In this document: one piece after another, positions 17,385-26,880 of the stretch
Position numbering within the stretch: the first letter of the stretch is position 1
Layout: each line of letters opens with the position of its first letter
Assembly: GCF_002105535.1 (NCBI RefSeq)
Contig: NZ_CP015848.1
Location: 3,204,926 to 3,268,925 of the forward strand
Reading direction: 5' to 3'
DNA length: 64,000 bases
Source: Magnetospirillum sp. ME-1
GTDB taxonomy: Bacteria > Pseudomonadota > Alphaproteobacteria > Rhodospirillales > Magnetospirillaceae
Made by a program: the position numbers and the translations under genes
The notes under the pieces: generated by a model
What the model was told of the DNA's origin: nothing
Databases searched by the model: none
The model's input: only the letters and a program-made list of their open reading frames with translations

Positions 17385-18434
17385 ATGTCCGTCAAGCCGC
17401 CCCGCAAGTTCTTCGAGCCGCTCGCCATCGGCGCGCCCGCCCCCTATCGGGAACTGCCGGTGCGCCTCGAGCGCATGATCCACTTCTTCCCGCCGCACAA
17501 CGAGAAGATGCGCGCCAAGGCCGCCGAGATGGGCCGCAACGTGGACGTGCTGCTGGGTAATCTGGAAGACGCCATTCCCGCCGACGCCAAGGACGCGGCC
17601 CGCGCCGGCTTCGTCGAGGTGGCCAAGGCCTGGGACAATCCCAATACCGGCCTGTGGACCCGCGTCAACTGTCTGAACTCGCCGTGGTTCCTGGACGACA
17701 TGAATGCCATCGTCGGCGAGGCCGGCGACAAGGTGGACGTGGTGATGCTGCCCAAGGTGGAAGGCCCCTGGGACATTCATTACCTCGACCAGCTGCTGGC
17801 CCAGCTGGAAGCCAAGCACTCTGTCCGGCGCCCGATCATGATCCACGCCATCCTGGAGACCGCCCTGGGCGTGGAGAACGTGGCCGCCATCTGTCAGGCG
17901 TCCCCCCGCATGCACGGCATCAGCCTCGGCCCGGCCGACCTGGCCGCGTCGCGCGGCATGAAGACCACCCGCGTCGGCGGCGGCCATCCCTTCTACGGCG
18001 TGCTGGAAGACGCCGCCGAGGGCAAGTCCGGCCGCACCCTGTTCCAGCAGGATCTGTGGCACTACACCGTGGCCAAGATGGTCGACGCCTGCCAGTCGGC
18101 CGGCATCAAGGCCTTCTACGGCCCGTTCGGCGACTTCTCGGACGACGCGGCCTGTGAAGCCCAGTTCCGCAACGCCTTCCTGCTGGGCTGCGCCGGCGGC
18201 TGGTCGCTGCACCCCAAGCAGATCGACATCGCCAAGAAGGTGTTCAGCCCCGACGTGGCCGAGGTGCTGTTCGCTCGTAAGATTCTCGAAGCCATGCCCG
18301 ACGGCACCGGCGCGGTGATGATCGACGGCAAGATGCAGGACGACGCCACCTGGAAGCAGGCCAAGGTCATGGTCGATCTGGCGCGTGCGGTGGCCGCCAA
18401 GGACCCGGAAATGGCCAAGGCCTACGGGCTGTAA
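17385..18434 (+). CDS. mcl1: L-malyl-CoA/beta-methylmalyl-CoA lyase
   Basis: A 349-residue member of the HpcH/HpaI-CitE aldolase family that splits malyl-CoA into acetyl-CoA and glyoxylate, and beta-methylmalyl-CoA into propionyl-CoA and glyoxylate, in the ethylmalonyl-CoA pathway. Metal-binding residues appear in [12 protein letters not shown] (Glu) and [13 protein letters not shown] (Asp); the substrate-binding Arg is in RLERMIHF. The C-terminal [14 protein letters not shown] is the family lid segment. An AAGGAG at 17369-17374 fixes the start rather than the upstream in-frame ATG at 17319. Partners of the same pathway lie at 48638 and 49813. Confidence 0.88.
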   Translation: MSVKPPRKFFEPLAIGAPAPYRELPVRLERMIHFFPPHNEKMRAKAAEMGRNVDVLLGNLEDAIPADAKDAARAGFVEVAKAWDNPNTGLWTRVNCLNSPWFLDDMNAIVGEAGDKVDVVMLPKVEGPWDIHYLDQLLAQLEAKHSVRRPIMIHAILETALGVENVAAICQASPRMHGISLGPADLAASRGMKTTRVGGGHPFYGVLEDAAEGKSGRTLFQQDLWHYTVAKMVDACQSAGIKAFYGPFGDFSDDAACEAQFRNAFLLGCAGGWSLHPKQIDIAKKVFSPDVAEVLFARKILEAMPDGTGAVMIDGKMQDDATWKQAKVMVDLARAVAAKDPEMAKAYGL

Positions 18435-18443
18435 GATTGCGGG

Positions 18444-18474
18444 TGATCCCCCTTTCCTCGGGGGAGGGGGATCA
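18444..18474. terminator. Hairpin between convergent mcl1 and toxin gene
   Basis: A perfect 10-bp stem (TGATCCCCCT at 18444-18453 with AGGGGGATCA at 18465-18474) spans the gap and includes the toxin stop codon. No T run follows on either strand, so termination is plausible but unproven. Confidence 0.45.
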
Positions 18475-18786
18475 TCGCAGCTGCAACAGGGTCTGCATGT
18501 CGCGGCGGCCGTCCAGGATGCAATAGATCACCACCTGGCAGCCCCTGATCCGATAGATCACCCGATACGGTTTGTGATGGAGTTCCCGGAACTCCGCGAT
18601 GCCCAGCCGTTCCAGTTCCTTTGGGATGTTGCCGCGCTGGGGCATCTCCGCCAGTCCCAGGCACGCCGCCTCGATGACCGACAGCAGCGCCTCCGCCTTG
18701 GCCGGGGAATCGTTGAGGGTGACGAAGCGGTAGAGATCCTCCATGTCCCGCTCGGCGTCCGAGGACAGCAGAACCTCGAAGGTCAT
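18472..18786 (-). CDS. RelE/ParE-family toxin
   Basis: A 104-residue toxin of the RelE/ParE fold. Recognisable features are the N-terminal VLLSSDAERDMEDLYRFV, the central FRELHHKPYRVIYRI and the terminal VIYCILDGRRDMQTLL, the usual strand-turn-strand end of this family. Whether it cleaves mRNA at the ribosome (RelE) or acts on gyrase (ParE) cannot be told from sequence. Its start overlaps the stop of the antitoxin by 4 bp, the normal order of antitoxin first. Confidence 0.85.
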   Translation of the reverse strand: MTFEVLLSSDAERDMEDLYRFVTLNDSPAKAEALLSVIEAACLGLAEMPQRGNIPKELERLGIAEFRELHHKPYRVIYRIRGCQVVIYCILDGRRDMQTLLQLR

Positions 18787-19067
18787 TGCTCGGATGTGGG
18801 CTTCAGGCGGCGGCGCAGGGCGGCGAAGGCCTCGGCGGCCGGTTTTGCCGCGCCGGCTTCGATGCGGGCTGTGGTCAGGGCCAGCATCTTCAGCAGCGCC
18901 AGGGATTCCTGGGTCTGCTCATAGCTGTCGATATCCTGCAGGACCGCCTTGGCTTCGCCATGTAGGGTGATGATCAGCGGTTCGCGGTTGTCGGCGAGGC
19001 CCCGAATCATCTCCGGGGCGTGGGCTTTGAGATAGCTGATGGGTTTGACGCGTTCCGAGAGCTTCAT
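18783..19067 (-). CDS. Phd/YefM-family antitoxin
   Basis: A 94-residue antitoxin that should bind its operator through the N-terminal Phd/YefM fold (VKPISYLKAHAPEMIRGLADNREPLIITLHGEAKAVL) and neutralise the downstream toxin with its charged C-terminal tail (about 60-94). There is no ribosome-binding site before the ATG; instead a TATATT sequence ends 7 bases upstream, which suggests leaderless or very short-leader transcription. Pair architecture is complete, so the system is probably active. Confidence 0.85.
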   Translation of the reverse strand: MKLSERVKPISYLKAHAPEMIRGLADNREPLIITLHGEAKAVLQDIDSYEQTQESLALLKMLALTTARIEAGAAKPAAEAFAALRRRLKPTSEQ

Positions 19068-19074
19068 GAGTCCG

Positions 19075-19095
19075 AATATAGACCGAATTCTGGTC
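19075..19095 (-). promoter_or_regulatory. Probable promoter and operator of the toxin-antitoxin pair
   Basis: Reading towards the antitoxin, GACCAGAATTCGGTC is followed by TATATT, a good -10 hexamer only 7 bases from the ATG. The octamers ATTCGGTC and ATTCGGAC flank the hexamer as a near direct repeat. Such repeats overlapping the -10 are typical operators for autoregulated pairs. No convincing -35 is seen. Confidence 0.45.
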
Positions 19096-19100
19096 GATGG

Positions 19101-19925
19101 CTATTCCTGCAGCTCGATCAGCACGCCGCAGGCATCCTCGGGATAGATCACCACCTTGCCCTGGCGGTCGCGGTCATAGGCGATGCCCGCCGCCTTCAAC
19201 GCGCCGGCGGCCGTCTCGGCGCTCTTGATCCGAAGGGTCAGGGCGGCCAGGGCCGGGGCGGGGGGGAAGTCCTCGTCCTCGGCCTCGGGGTGCATCTGGC
19301 CCAGATCGTCGGGACGGCAGAGGAAGACCAGCCCGTGGCGGGTATGCACCGTCACCGTCTCGTCGGTGGCGGTGGCGGCGGCCGGGCCGATCAGGCGGTC
19401 CCAGGCGGGCATCAGCTCCAACGGCTCGGCCATCAGGGCGGTGACCGACACCATGCCCAGCGCGCCGTTGGCGTGGGTGGTCCAGCCCGGCTGGCGCAGC
19501 TTTTCCGGGGTCAGGTGCTGGCACAGGAACGAGGCGATTCCGGGCGTGGTCTCGGGCGGCAGGATGCCGGCCTTGAAGCGGGCCATCTCGCCTTCGATGG
19601 TGCGGCTCAAGTCGCCGGGGGCGTCCAGCCCCAGACGGGCGCAATCGGCCTGGGCGTCCTCGGTGCCCCACACCAGTCCCATCAGGCCTTCGCCCTTGGC
19701 CGCCAGATGGGCGCGCAGCCGGTCCGCCGGGCCGCCTTCGCCGATTGCAGCCAGGATCTCCAGGTAGTCGTCTTCGAACATCACGCAGTAATTGGCGGTG
19801 CCCCATTCGGCGTGCTCGCCCCGGCTGGCCAGGGTGAAGCCCAGGGCGCGGAACGTCGCCGCCGCTTTTTCCAGGTCGGCAACGGCGATGATGACGTGGT
19901 CGAGGCCGGTGATGCGGCTGGTCAT
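19101..19925 (-). CDS. VOC-superfamily (glyoxalase-like) protein
   Basis: A 274-residue soluble protein of the vicinal-oxygen-chelate fold. The N-terminal GLDHVIIAVADLEKAAATFRALGF is the first beta-alpha-beta unit with the usual metal-ligand His; WGTANYCVMFEDDYLEIL follows. A second half-module ends VIYPEDACGVLIELQE. It most resembles the glyoxalase-like domain proteins of unknown substrate. GGAAGG precedes the start. It is separated from tyrC by 113 bp that hold an inverted repeat, so a shared transcript is uncertain. Confidence 0.75.
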   Translation of the reverse strand: MTSRITGLDHVIIAVADLEKAAATFRALGFTLASRGEHAEWGTANYCVMFEDDYLEILAAIGEGGPADRLRAHLAAKGEGLMGLVWGTEDAQADCARLGLDAPGDLSRTIEGEMARFKAGILPPETTPGIASFLCQHLTPEKLRQPGWTTHANGALGMVSVTALMAEPLELMPAWDRLIGPAAATATDETVTVHTRHGLVFLCRPDDLGQMHPEAEDEDFPPAPALAALTLRIKSAETAAGALKAAGIAYDRDRQGKVVIYPEDACGVLIELQE

Positions 19926-19950
19926 GGCGGTTTCCTTCCGGCGACGGAGA

Positions 19951-20027
19951 TGGATTGCCGGGTCAAGCCCGGCAATGACGAAACCTGTTGTATGCCGTCA
20001 TGCCCGGGCTTGACCCGGGCATCCACG
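19951..20027. repeat. Intergenic inverted repeat pair
   Basis: Two half-elements face each other: TGGATTGCCGGGTCAAGCCCGGCAATGACG and CCGTCATGCCCGGGCTTGACCCGGGCATCCA. Each is itself a hairpin (TTGCCGGG...CCCGGCAA; TGCCCGGG...CCCGGGCA). Same family as 24885, 34419, 49734 and 63206. Confidence 0.8.
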
Positions 20028-20038
20028 AACGGAGTGAT

Positions 20039-20929
20039 TTACGCCTGCTTGGCGTCGATGATGGCGCGGCGGATGGCGCGGGTCTCGGTGAAGCGCTTGT
20101 GCAGCACCTCGCCTTCGCCCCAGCGGATGGCCCGCTGCAGCGCGGTGAGGTCTTCGGTGAAGCGCTGGATCACCTCCAGCACCGCCTCGCGGTTGTTGAG
20201 GAAGACGTCGCGCCACATCACCGGGTCGGAGGCGGCGATGCGGGTGAAGTCACGGAAGCCCGAGGCGGAGAACTTGATCACCTCCTGCTGCATGTGGCCT
20301 TCCAGATCGTTGGCGGTACCCACGATGGTGTAGGCGATGAGGTGCGGCAGGTGCGACGTGATGGCCAGCACCTTGTCGTGATGGTGGGGGTCCATGATCT
20401 CCACCTGCGAGCCGACCCGGCGCCACAGCTCGGCCACCTTGTCCACCGCCTTGGGATCGCCGCCGGTGACGGGGGTGAGGATGTGCCAGCGGCCCTCGAA
20501 CAGTTCGGCGAAGCCGTTCTCCGGACCCGAATGCTCGGTGCCGGCGATGGGGTGGCCGGGGACCAGCTCGACCCCGTCGGGAATATGGGGGCCGAGATCG
20601 CGGATCACCGACAGCTTGACCGAGCCCACGTCGGTAATGATGGTGCCGGGCTTCAAATGCGGGCCGATGGCCTCGCCCACCGCCTGGGTGGCGCCCACGG
20701 GGGCGCCCACCACCACCAGATCGGCTTCGGGAATCAGCGCCGCCGGATTGTCGCTGGCGGCGTCGACCACGCCCAGCTCCAGGGCGGTCTTACGCGCCTT
20801 CTCGCTGGTGTCGAGCGTCAGGATGCGCCGGGCCAGGCCATGCTTGCGCATGGCCCGCGCCAGGGACGAACCGATCAGGCCGATGCCGACGAAACAGACG
20901 GTATCGAACAACGGCGTGGTGTTGCTCAT
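20039..20929 (-). CDS. tyrC: Prephenate/arogenate (cyclohexadienyl) dehydrogenase
   Basis: A 296-residue TyrA-type enzyme that oxidatively decarboxylates prephenate or arogenate in tyrosine synthesis. The NAD(P)-binding loop is VGIGLIGSSLARAMRKHG near the N-terminus. The catalytic region includes HPIAGTEHSGPENGFAELF and HLPHLIAYTIVGTA, with the conserved His residues. There is no fused chorismate mutase or ACT domain. The start at 20929 overlaps the hisC stop by 4 bp. Substrate preference cannot be read from the sequence. Confidence 0.92.
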   Translation of the reverse strand: MSNTTPLFDTVCFVGIGLIGSSLARAMRKHGLARRILTLDTSEKARKTALELGVVDAASDNPAALIPEADLVVVGAPVGATQAVGEAIGPHLKPGTIITDVGSVKLSVIRDLGPHIPDGVELVPGHPIAGTEHSGPENGFAELFEGRWHILTPVTGGDPKAVDKVAELWRRVGSQVEIMDPHHHDKVLAITSHLPHLIAYTIVGTANDLEGHMQQEVIKFSASGFRDFTRIAASDPVMWRDVFLNNREAVLEVIQRFTEDLTALQRAIRWGEGEVLHKRFTETRAIRRAIIDAKQA

Positions 20930-22017
20930 GCTCCCACGAACTCTTTCAAGGTATCGACCACCGCCTGGTTCTCCTCGGCCGTGCCGATGGTGATGCGCAA
21001 GGAATCGCCCAGGCCGTAGCCGCCCATGGCCCGCACGATGATCCCGCGCGAGCGCAGGAACTTGTCGGCGGTGGGCGCGTCCTTGCCCGGCGTGGCGGGG
21101 AAGCGGACCAGGATGAAGTTGCAGACGCTGGGCACCACGTGGAGGCCGAGATCGGCCAGCTTGCCCGACAGCCAGGGCAGCCAGTAGTCGTTGTGGCTCT
21201 TGCACAGGTCGGCGTAGGCGGTGTCTTCGAAGGCGGCCAGACCGGCGGCCAAAGCGGGGGCCCCGACGTTGAAGGGATTGCGCACCCGGTTCAAGACGCC
21301 GGCCACGTTCTCCGGGCAATAGGCCCAGCCCAGGCGCAGGCCGCCCAGTGCGTACATCTTGGAGAAGGTGCGGCAGACCACCACGTTGTCGCCGGCTTCC
21401 ACCAGCTCGATGCCGCCGGAATAGTCGTTGCGGCTGACGAACTCGGTATAGGCGGCGTCGATCACCAGCAGCACGTCGGGGCGCAGATTGGCGCGCAGGC
21501 GGGCCACTTCCGAGGCCGGCAGGTAGGTGCCGGTCGGGTTGTTGGGATTGGCCAGGAACAGGATCTTGGTCCTGGGCGTCACCGCGGCCAGCAGGTTGTC
21601 CACGTTGGCGGTGAGCTCCACTTCCGGCGCGGTGACCGGGGTGGCGCCGCAGGCCTTGGCGGCGATGGCGTACATCAGGAAGCCGTGGGCCGAGTACAGC
21701 ACCTCGTCGCCGGGACCGGCATAGGAGCGGCACAGGATGCCCAGCAACTCGTCCGAGCCGGCGCCGCAGACGATGCGCGACGCGTCCAGGTGATAGCGGG
21801 CCGCGATGGCCTTGCGCAGTTCCTCGGCGCCGCCGTCGGGGTAGCGGTGCATCTCGGGGGCGAAAGCGCGCAGCGCCTCGATGGCCTTGGGGCTGGGGCC
21901 CAAGGCGCCCTCGTTGGAGGACAGCTTGAAGATGCGGTCGACACCCTCGATGGCGGATTCGCCGCCCACATAGGGGCGGATGTCCATGATGCCGGGGCGG
22001 GGCGTGGGAGCTGTCAC
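20926..22017 (-). CDS. hisC: Histidinol-phosphate/aromatic aminotransferase
   Basis: A 363-residue PLP-dependent fold-type I aminotransferase. The PLP lysine is in CRTFSKMYALGGLRLGW; the cofactor-binding NPNNPTGTYLP and CGAGSDELL segments are present. The start is taken as GTG at 22017, which has GGAG 8 bases before it; an internal ATG (MDIRPYVGG) is an alternative. Its place between chorismate mutase and tyrC suggests it also transaminates prephenate or aromatic keto acids, as HisC does in related bacteria; that is inference. Confidence 0.9.
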   Translation of the reverse strand: MTAPTPRPGIMDIRPYVGGESAIEGVDRIFKLSSNEGALGPSPKAIEALRAFAPEMHRYPDGGAEELRKAIAARYHLDASRIVCGAGSDELLGILCRSYAGPGDEVLYSAHGFLMYAIAAKACGATPVTAPEVELTANVDNLLAAVTPRTKILFLANPNNPTGTYLPASEVARLRANLRPDVLLVIDAAYTEFVSRNDYSGGIELVEAGDNVVVCRTFSKMYALGGLRLGWAYCPENVAGVLNRVRNPFNVGAPALAAGLAAFEDTAYADLCKSHNDYWLPWLSGKLADLGLHVVPSVCNFILVRFPATPGKDAPTADKFLRSRGIIVRAMGGYGLGDSLRITIGTAEENQAVVDTLKEFVGA

Positions 22018-22049
22018 GATTCTATCTCCAGCGAAAAGGGGGGAACGGG

Positions 22050-22925
22050 TCAGGCGAGCGCTTCGGGCGCGAAGGGGGTGGCGTAGCCACCGACGATGGC
22101 GATGCGGCCGACGGGGTCTTTCGGCGCGACCAGGGCGGCGAGCCGCGGGTCGGCGGCGGTGACGTGGCCCAGGATCTCCACCATGTGCAGCCACTGGCCG
22201 CCGTGGCGGTGGATGGCCAGCAGCTCGGCGGGTTCCAGCCCCCCGGCGGCGAGGATGGCGCGCAGGCGGTCGCGGCTGACGTCGGGGCCGGTCTCCAGCA
22301 CCGCCAGCGTGCGGTCGTCGCCGGATTCATCGTGGTCGCGACAGGCGATGACCAGGGCCTGCAGCGGCTCGGCCGAGCCCTTGACCGCGGGCGTAGGGGC
22401 GAAGGGCAGGCGGGCCACCACGCGCGGCGCGTCGCCGCTTTCCAGGGTCAGGCTGGTCCACCACGGTTCGGCCTCGTCGGCGGCCTCGGTGCCGGGGATC
22501 AGCGGGATCACGCCCACCGTGGCGATGCCGTCGGCGACGGCGCGCACCACCTGGCCGGGGCTGCGGAAGGCCGACAGCGGCGCCACCACGCCGAAGTGGT
22601 TGCGGGTCAGCTCGATGGCGGCGGTGGAGCGGCCGGCGGCGTGGACGGCGATGTGGAGCGGCGCCTGCAGGCCGGTGAGCGCGCCGACGATCTCGCGCCA
22701 GATGCGCACCAGGGCCAGCTTGGGGAACTCGCCCGTGTGGCGGCCCGCCAGACGGCGCAGGATCTGCGCCTCGCGCCCGGGGCGCAGCGTCACCTTGCGG
22801 TCGGTCTTGGCGGCGGCGATGCGGCCCACCAGTCCGGTGCGGCGCATCAGCAGGTCGTGCAACTGATCGTCGATGCGATCAATTTCGCGACGGAGCTGCT
22901 CGAGGGCGGCGCTGTCCTGGGTCAT
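22050..22925 (-). CDS. Chorismate mutase with degenerate prephenate dehydratase-like C-terminus
   Basis: A 291-residue protein. Residues 1-90 form an AroQ chorismate mutase (LRREIDRIDDQLHDLLMRRTGLVGRIAAAK, then GREAQILRRLAGR). The remaining two thirds looks like a prephenate dehydratase plus ACT region by layout: PLSAFRSPGQVVRAVADGIATVGVIPL, then an ACT-like segment ending EILGHVTAADPRLAALV. The catalytic Thr-Arg-Phe of dehydratases is not found where expected (APRVVARLPFA), so dehydratase activity is probably lost. It converts chorismate to prephenate for tyrC/hisC downstream. It diverges from metX. Confidence 0.8.
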   Translation of the reverse strand: MTQDSAALEQLRREIDRIDDQLHDLLMRRTGLVGRIAAAKTDRKVTLRPGREAQILRRLAGRHTGEFPKLALVRIWREIVGALTGLQAPLHIAVHAAGRSTAAIELTRNHFGVVAPLSAFRSPGQVVRAVADGIATVGVIPLIPGTEAADEAEPWWTSLTLESGDAPRVVARLPFAPTPAVKGSAEPLQALVIACRDHDESGDDRTLAVLETGPDVSRDRLRAILAAGGLEPAELLAIHRHGGQWLHMVEILGHVTAADPRLAALVAPKDPVGRIAIVGGYATPFAPEALA

Positions 22926-23003
22926 GGTGGAAAAGGGGGCCGGAAATGGTGGGTCCAAGAGGGATAGGTTTAGTGCGGCTTGGCCCGGAAATCAAAGAAA
23001 ACG

Positions 23004-23032
23004 TTGACAGTCCCCGTCCGCGACCATAGCTA
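23004..23032 (+). promoter_or_regulatory. Possible promoter of metXW
   Basis: A perfect TTGACA -35 hexamer at 23004-23009 is followed after 17 bases by TAGCTA, a weak -10, 30 bp before the metX start. No SAM riboswitch consensus was recognised in the leader. Confidence 0.4.
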
Positions 23033-23061
23033 ATCCATTCCCTGTCGCGGCACGTGATCCC

Positions 23062-24246
23062 ATGTCCCAGAGCGAGCCTGTTCCGACTGCCCCCGCCAAC
23101 GCCCTCGGCCTGAAGGTCGAATTGGGGCGCGACCGGCCGATTCGGTTGGATTGCGGCGTCGATCTGGGGCCGGTGACCGTGGCCTACCAGACCTATGGTC
23201 GGCTCAACGCCGACAGGTCCAACGCCATCCTGATCTGTCATGCGCTGACCGGCGACCATTACGTGGCCGATCCCCACCCCATCACGGGCAAGCCCGGCTG
23301 GTGGCACGAACTGGTGGGGCCGGGACGGGTGTTCGACACCGACCGCTATTTCCTGATCTGCTCCAACGTGCTGGGCGGCTGCATGGGCACCACCGGGCCC
23401 ATGGACGACAATCCCGCCACCGGCCGGGCCTGGGGCCTGGATTTCCCGGTGATCACCATCGGCGACATGGTCAAGGTCCAGGCCCGGCTGGTGGATCATC
23501 TCGGCATCGACCAGCTGTTCTGCGTGGTCGGCGGCTCCATGGGCGGCATGCAGGTGCTGAAATGGGCGCAAAGCTATCCCGAGCGGGTGTTCTCGGCCAT
23601 TCCCATCGCCGCCGCCGCCCGGCATTCGGCCCAGAACATCGCCTTCCACGAGGTGGGGCGCCAGGCCATCATGGCCGACCCCGACTGGCGTGACGGCAAG
23701 TACCTGCAGGAAGGCACGCGGCCCCATCGCGGGCTGGCGGTGGCGCGCATGGCGGCGCACATCACCTATCTGTCCGAGCCGGCGCTGCACCAGAAATTCG
23801 GCCGCAACCTGCAGAACCGCGACACCATCACCTATGGCTTCGACGCCGATTTCCAGGTGGAAAGCTATCTGCGCCACCAGGGCAACACCTTCGTCGACCG
23901 CTTCGACGCCAATTCCTACCTCTACATCACGCGGGCCATGGATTATTTCGATCTGGCCGCCGAGAACGGGGGCGTGCTGGCCAACGCCTTCCGCGGCACG
24001 CGCACCCGCTTCTGCGTGGTCAGCTTCACCAGCGACTGGCTGTTCCCCACCCCGGAAAGCCGGGCGGTGGTGCATGCGCTGAACGCGGTGGCGGCCAATG
24101 TCAGCTTCGTCGAGATCAAGTCCGACAAGGGCCATGACGCCTTCCTGCTGGACGAGCCCGAATTCCACGCCACGCTCACCGGCTTTCTCGAAGGCGCCGC
24201 CGCCCATCGCGGCCTGCCGCGCAACGACGGGGGGGCGGCACGATGA
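23062..24246 (+). CDS. metX: Homoserine O-acetyltransferase
   Basis: A 394-residue alpha/beta hydrolase-fold acyltransferase that acylates homoserine in methionine synthesis. The oxyanion and nucleophile region is [14 protein letters not shown] with Ser159 as nucleophile; the C-terminal Asp and His of the triad are in FTSDWLFP and GHDAFLLD. Early family motif [14 protein letters not shown] is present. Start overlaps nothing upstream; its stop overlaps metW by 4 bp. Acetyl versus succinyl preference is not certain from sequence alone. Confidence 0.94.
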   Translation: MSQSEPVPTAPANALGLKVELGRDRPIRLDCGVDLGPVTVAYQTYGRLNADRSNAILICHALTGDHYVADPHPITGKPGWWHELVGPGRVFDTDRYFLICSNVLGGCMGTTGPMDDNPATGRAWGLDFPVITIGDMVKVQARLVDHLGIDQLFCVVGGSMGGMQVLKWAQSYPERVFSAIPIAAAARHSAQNIAFHEVGRQAIMADPDWRDGKYLQEGTRPHRGLAVARMAAHITYLSEPALHQKFGRNLQNRDTITYGFDADFQVESYLRHQGNTFVDRFDANSYLYITRAMDYFDLAAENGGVLANAFRGTRTRFCVVSFTSDWLFPTPESRAVVHALNAVAANVSFVEIKSDKGHDAFLLDEPEFHATLTGFLEGAAAHRGLPRNDGGAAR

Positions 24247-24869
24247 TGACCGTCTCCAACGGCAATCTGCGCGTCGATCTCAAGCTGATCGCCGACATGG
24301 TGGAGCCCGGCTCGCGGGTGCTGGACGTGGGCTGCGGTGAAGGCGCTCTGCTGGACTGGCTGGGCCGCACCAAGAACGTGGACGGGCGCGGCATCGAACT
24401 CAGCATGGCCGGGGTGTCGGCGGCGGTGTCGCACGGCCTCAGCGTGATCCAGGGCGACGCCGACACCGATCTGAAGGACTACCCCTCGGGGGCCTTCGAT
24501 TATGTGATCCTCAGCCAGACGCTGCAGGCCACCTACGCGCCGCGCGACGTGCTCAGCCACATGCTGCGCATCGGGCGGCGCGCCATCGTGTCGTTTCCCA
24601 ATTTCGGCCATTGGCGGGTGCGGCTGCACCTTCTGACCCGGGGCCGCATGCCGGTGACCGACACCCTGGCCTACGAGTGGTACGACACCCCCAACATCCA
24701 CTTCTGCACCATCCGCGATTTCCTGGATTTGTGCCGGGATTTAGGCATCACGGTGGAGCGGTCCATTCCGCTCGACCGCAGCGGCAAGACCATGCCCATT
24801 CCGTCCTGCGAGGGCATCGCCAACCTGTTCGCCGACCAGGGCCTGTTCGTGCTGTCGCGCAAGGGATAG
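24243..24869 (+). CDS. metW: Methionine biosynthesis protein MetW
   Basis: A 208-residue class I SAM-dependent methyltransferase-like protein. The SAM-binding loop is [15 protein letters not shown]; the rest is typical MetW ([27 protein letters not shown]). MetW acts with MetX in homoserine acylation in many proteobacteria, forming a complex. It overlaps metX by 4 bp. A short GGGGGG/CCCCCC hairpin directly after the stop is followed by the palindromic repeat at 24885. Confidence 0.92.
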   Translation: MMTVSNGNLRVDLKLIADMVEPGSRVLDVGCGEGALLDWLGRTKNVDGRGIELSMAGVSAAVSHGLSVIQGDADTDLKDYPSGAFDYVILSQTLQATYAPRDVLSHMLRIGRRAIVSFPNFGHWRVRLHLLTRGRMPVTDTLAYEWYDTPNIHFCTIRDFLDLCRDLGITVERSIPLDRSGKTMPIPSCEGIANLFADQGLFVLSRKG

Positions 24870-24884
24870 GGGGGGGCCTCCCCC

Positions 24885-25006
24885 CTTGTGCGTCATGGCC
24901 GGACTTGATCCGGGCATCCACGCCCATCCGCAGGGACCATTGTTTCATAACCTGTTCCAGCGGACCCGCGTGGATGGCCGGGACAAGCCCGGCCATGACG
25001 CACAAG
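24885..25006. repeat. Long intergenic inverted repeat after metW
   Basis: Ends are a perfect 16-bp inverted pair, CTTGTGCGTCATGGCC and GGCCATGACGCACAAG. Each half contains its own GGAC/GGGACAAGCCC hairpin and a CATCCACG/CGTGGATGG arm. It fills the gap between the convergent metW and chemoreceptor genes. Confidence 0.8.
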
Positions 25007-25017
25007 GGACGGAACGG

Positions 25018-26724
25018 CTACTCCGCCGCCACCAGATAGAGCTGCGGTGCCTTTTCCCCGCCATGGATGGCGCCCAGGAAGGATTCCACTTCCGTCCGCA
25101 GGGCATCGGCCTGGCCGGTCAGCTCGGCGGCGGCGGCCAGCACCTCCGACGCGGTGGTGCCGGCGTGGCGGGCGGCGTCGCTGACCTCGCCGATATTGCT
25201 GGAAACCTCGGCGGTACCGGTGGCGGCCTGCTCGATGGAGCGGGCGATCTCGGTGGTGGCGGCCGATTGCTGGTCCACGGCGATGGCCACCACCGACGAG
25301 GTCTCGTCGATCTCGGCGATGGTGCGCACGATGGCGGCGATGGCGTCGGCGGCCTGGGTGGCGGCCGACTGGACCTCGCCGATCTGGGTGGTGATTTCGT
25401 CGGTGGCGCGCGCCGTCTGGTTGGCCAGGGTCTTGACCTCGTTGGCGACCACGGCGAAGCCCTTGCCGGCTTCACCGGCCCGCGCCGCCTCGATGGTGGC
25501 GTTCAAGGCCAGGAGGTTGGTCTGCGACGCGATGTCGTTGATCAGGGCCACCACCTCGCCGATGCGGCCGGCGGCGGAATTGAGGCCGGCGACGATCTCG
25601 CTGGAGCGTTCGGCTTCCTCCACGGCGGTGCGCGACCGGGCGGTGGAGACCTCCACCTGGCGGGCGATCTCGGCCTCGGACGCATGCAGCTCCTCGGTGG
25701 CGGCGGCCACGGTCTGCACGCTCATGGCGGCATGGTTGGCGGCGGCGGCCACGGCGGTGGATTGGCGTGCCGTCTGGTCGGCGATGGCCGACATGGACTG
25801 GCTGGTGGACTGCATCTGGGCAGCCGCCGCACCCACCGACTTGATCACGCCGGCCACCTTGGCGTCGAACTCGGCGGTCAGCGTCTCGATGCGGCGCTGG
25901 CGGGCCAGATCGGCTTCCTGCTGGCGCATCTTCTCGGCGGCGGCCTGGGCGGCGGCCTCGATGTGCTTCTGGAAGACCTTCAGGCCGCGGGCCAGGGCGC
26001 CGATCTCGTCGACGCGGTCGGTGTGGCGGATTTCCACGCCGTGGTCGTCCTGGGTCAGGCGCTCCAGGGTGGCGGTGACGTCGCCCAGGGGACGGGTGAT
26101 GCCGCGGCCCACCCAGGCGGCGATCAGCCAGACCAGGCCGAGGATGCCGAGGGCGGCCAGTCCGAATTCGATGGCGCGGGACCGGAAGGCGGCGGAAACG
26201 TCGTCGATGTAGATGCCGCTGCCGATCACCCAGCCCCAGGGGGCGAAGGCCTGGACGTAGGACAGCTTCTTCACCGGCTCGGTGGCGCCAGGCTTGGGCC
26301 ACATGTAGTAGACGAAGCCGGCGGACTTTTCCTTGACGATGCGGTTCATCTCGCGGAACAGGAACAGGCCGGTGGGGTCCTTCATGTCCTCCACCGGCTG
26401 GCCGATCAACTTGGCGTTGGGATGCGACAGCATCACCGACTGGTCGTGGCGATGCACCCAGAGGTATTCGGCGCCCTCGTAGCGCAGCTTGGACACGGCG
26501 GCCAGGGCGGCGGCCTGGGCCTCGTCGCGGCTGAGCTTGCCTGCGCGTTCCATCTCCTCGAAATGGGCGAGCAGGGACTGGCCGACCTCAACGATATGGC
26601 GGGTCTTGACCTCGCGGTCATCCATCAGGTCGTGGTTCATCTGGGCCAGACTGGCGGCCACCACGGCGGCGATGCCGCACAAAGCGGTGGCGACGATCAG
26701 CCACAGTCGGATCGCGATCTTCAT
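25018..26724 (-). CDS. Methyl-accepting chemotaxis protein with Cache sensor
   Basis: A 568-residue chemoreceptor. One membrane helix at about 5-27, a periplasmic single Cache-type domain ([27 protein letters not shown] and [11 protein letters not shown]), a second helix at about 190-212, a HAMP region ([21 protein letters not shown]) and the signalling domain with the highly conserved hairpin tip [20 protein letters not shown]. Such Cache receptors often sense small organic acids; the ligand here is unknown. There is no chemotaxis operon nearby, so it is an orphan receptor. Confidence 0.93.
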   Translation of the reverse strand: MKIAIRLWLIVATALCGIAAVVAASLAQMNHDLMDDREVKTRHIVEVGQSLLAHFEEMERAGKLSRDEAQAAALAAVSKLRYEGAEYLWVHRHDQSVMLSHPNAKLIGQPVEDMKDPTGLFLFREMNRIVKEKSAGFVYYMWPKPGATEPVKKLSYVQAFAPWGWVIGSGIYIDDVSAAFRSRAIEFGLAALGILGLVWLIAAWVGRGITRPLGDVTATLERLTQDDHGVEIRHTDRVDEIGALARGLKVFQKHIEAAAQAAAEKMRQQEADLARQRRIETLTAEFDAKVAGVIKSVGAAAAQMQSTSQSMSAIADQTARQSTAVAAAANHAAMSVQTVAAATEELHASEAEIARQVEVSTARSRTAVEEAERSSEIVAGLNSAAGRIGEVVALINDIASQTNLLALNATIEAARAGEAGKGFAVVANEVKTLANQTARATDEITTQIGEVQSAATQAADAIAAIVRTIAEIDETSSVVAIAVDQQSAATTEIARSIEQAATGTAEVSSNIGEVSDAARHAGTTASEVLAAAAELTGQADALRTEVESFLGAIHGGEKAPQLYLVAAE

Positions 26725-26785
26725 ATAACCCCCCTACCAGCGCGGGAAATGGTGCTTAGGGCACTCTTCTCCCCATTCGTAAGGG

Positions 26786-26814
26786 TTTTTATGTAGAAAT
26801 AAATCGGCAGTCAA
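26786..26814 (-). promoter_or_regulatory. Possible promoter of the chemoreceptor gene
   Basis: On the coding strand, TTGACT is followed after 17 bases by TAAAAA, about 60 bases before the start codon. The 156-bp gap is AT-rich compared with the rest of the window. Confidence 0.35.
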
Positions 26815-26880
26815 CCACCGATTTCGGTCTATTACCTCTGTCGGATAGGTTTTGCATATCCAAAGGACTCAATAAATTTT

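Noticed and set aside
22926-23061. Possible SAM riboswitch before metX.
   Set aside because: Searched for the SAM-II/SAM-V type core and pairing elements; the 136-bp leader shows only a promoter-like TTGACA and no matching core.
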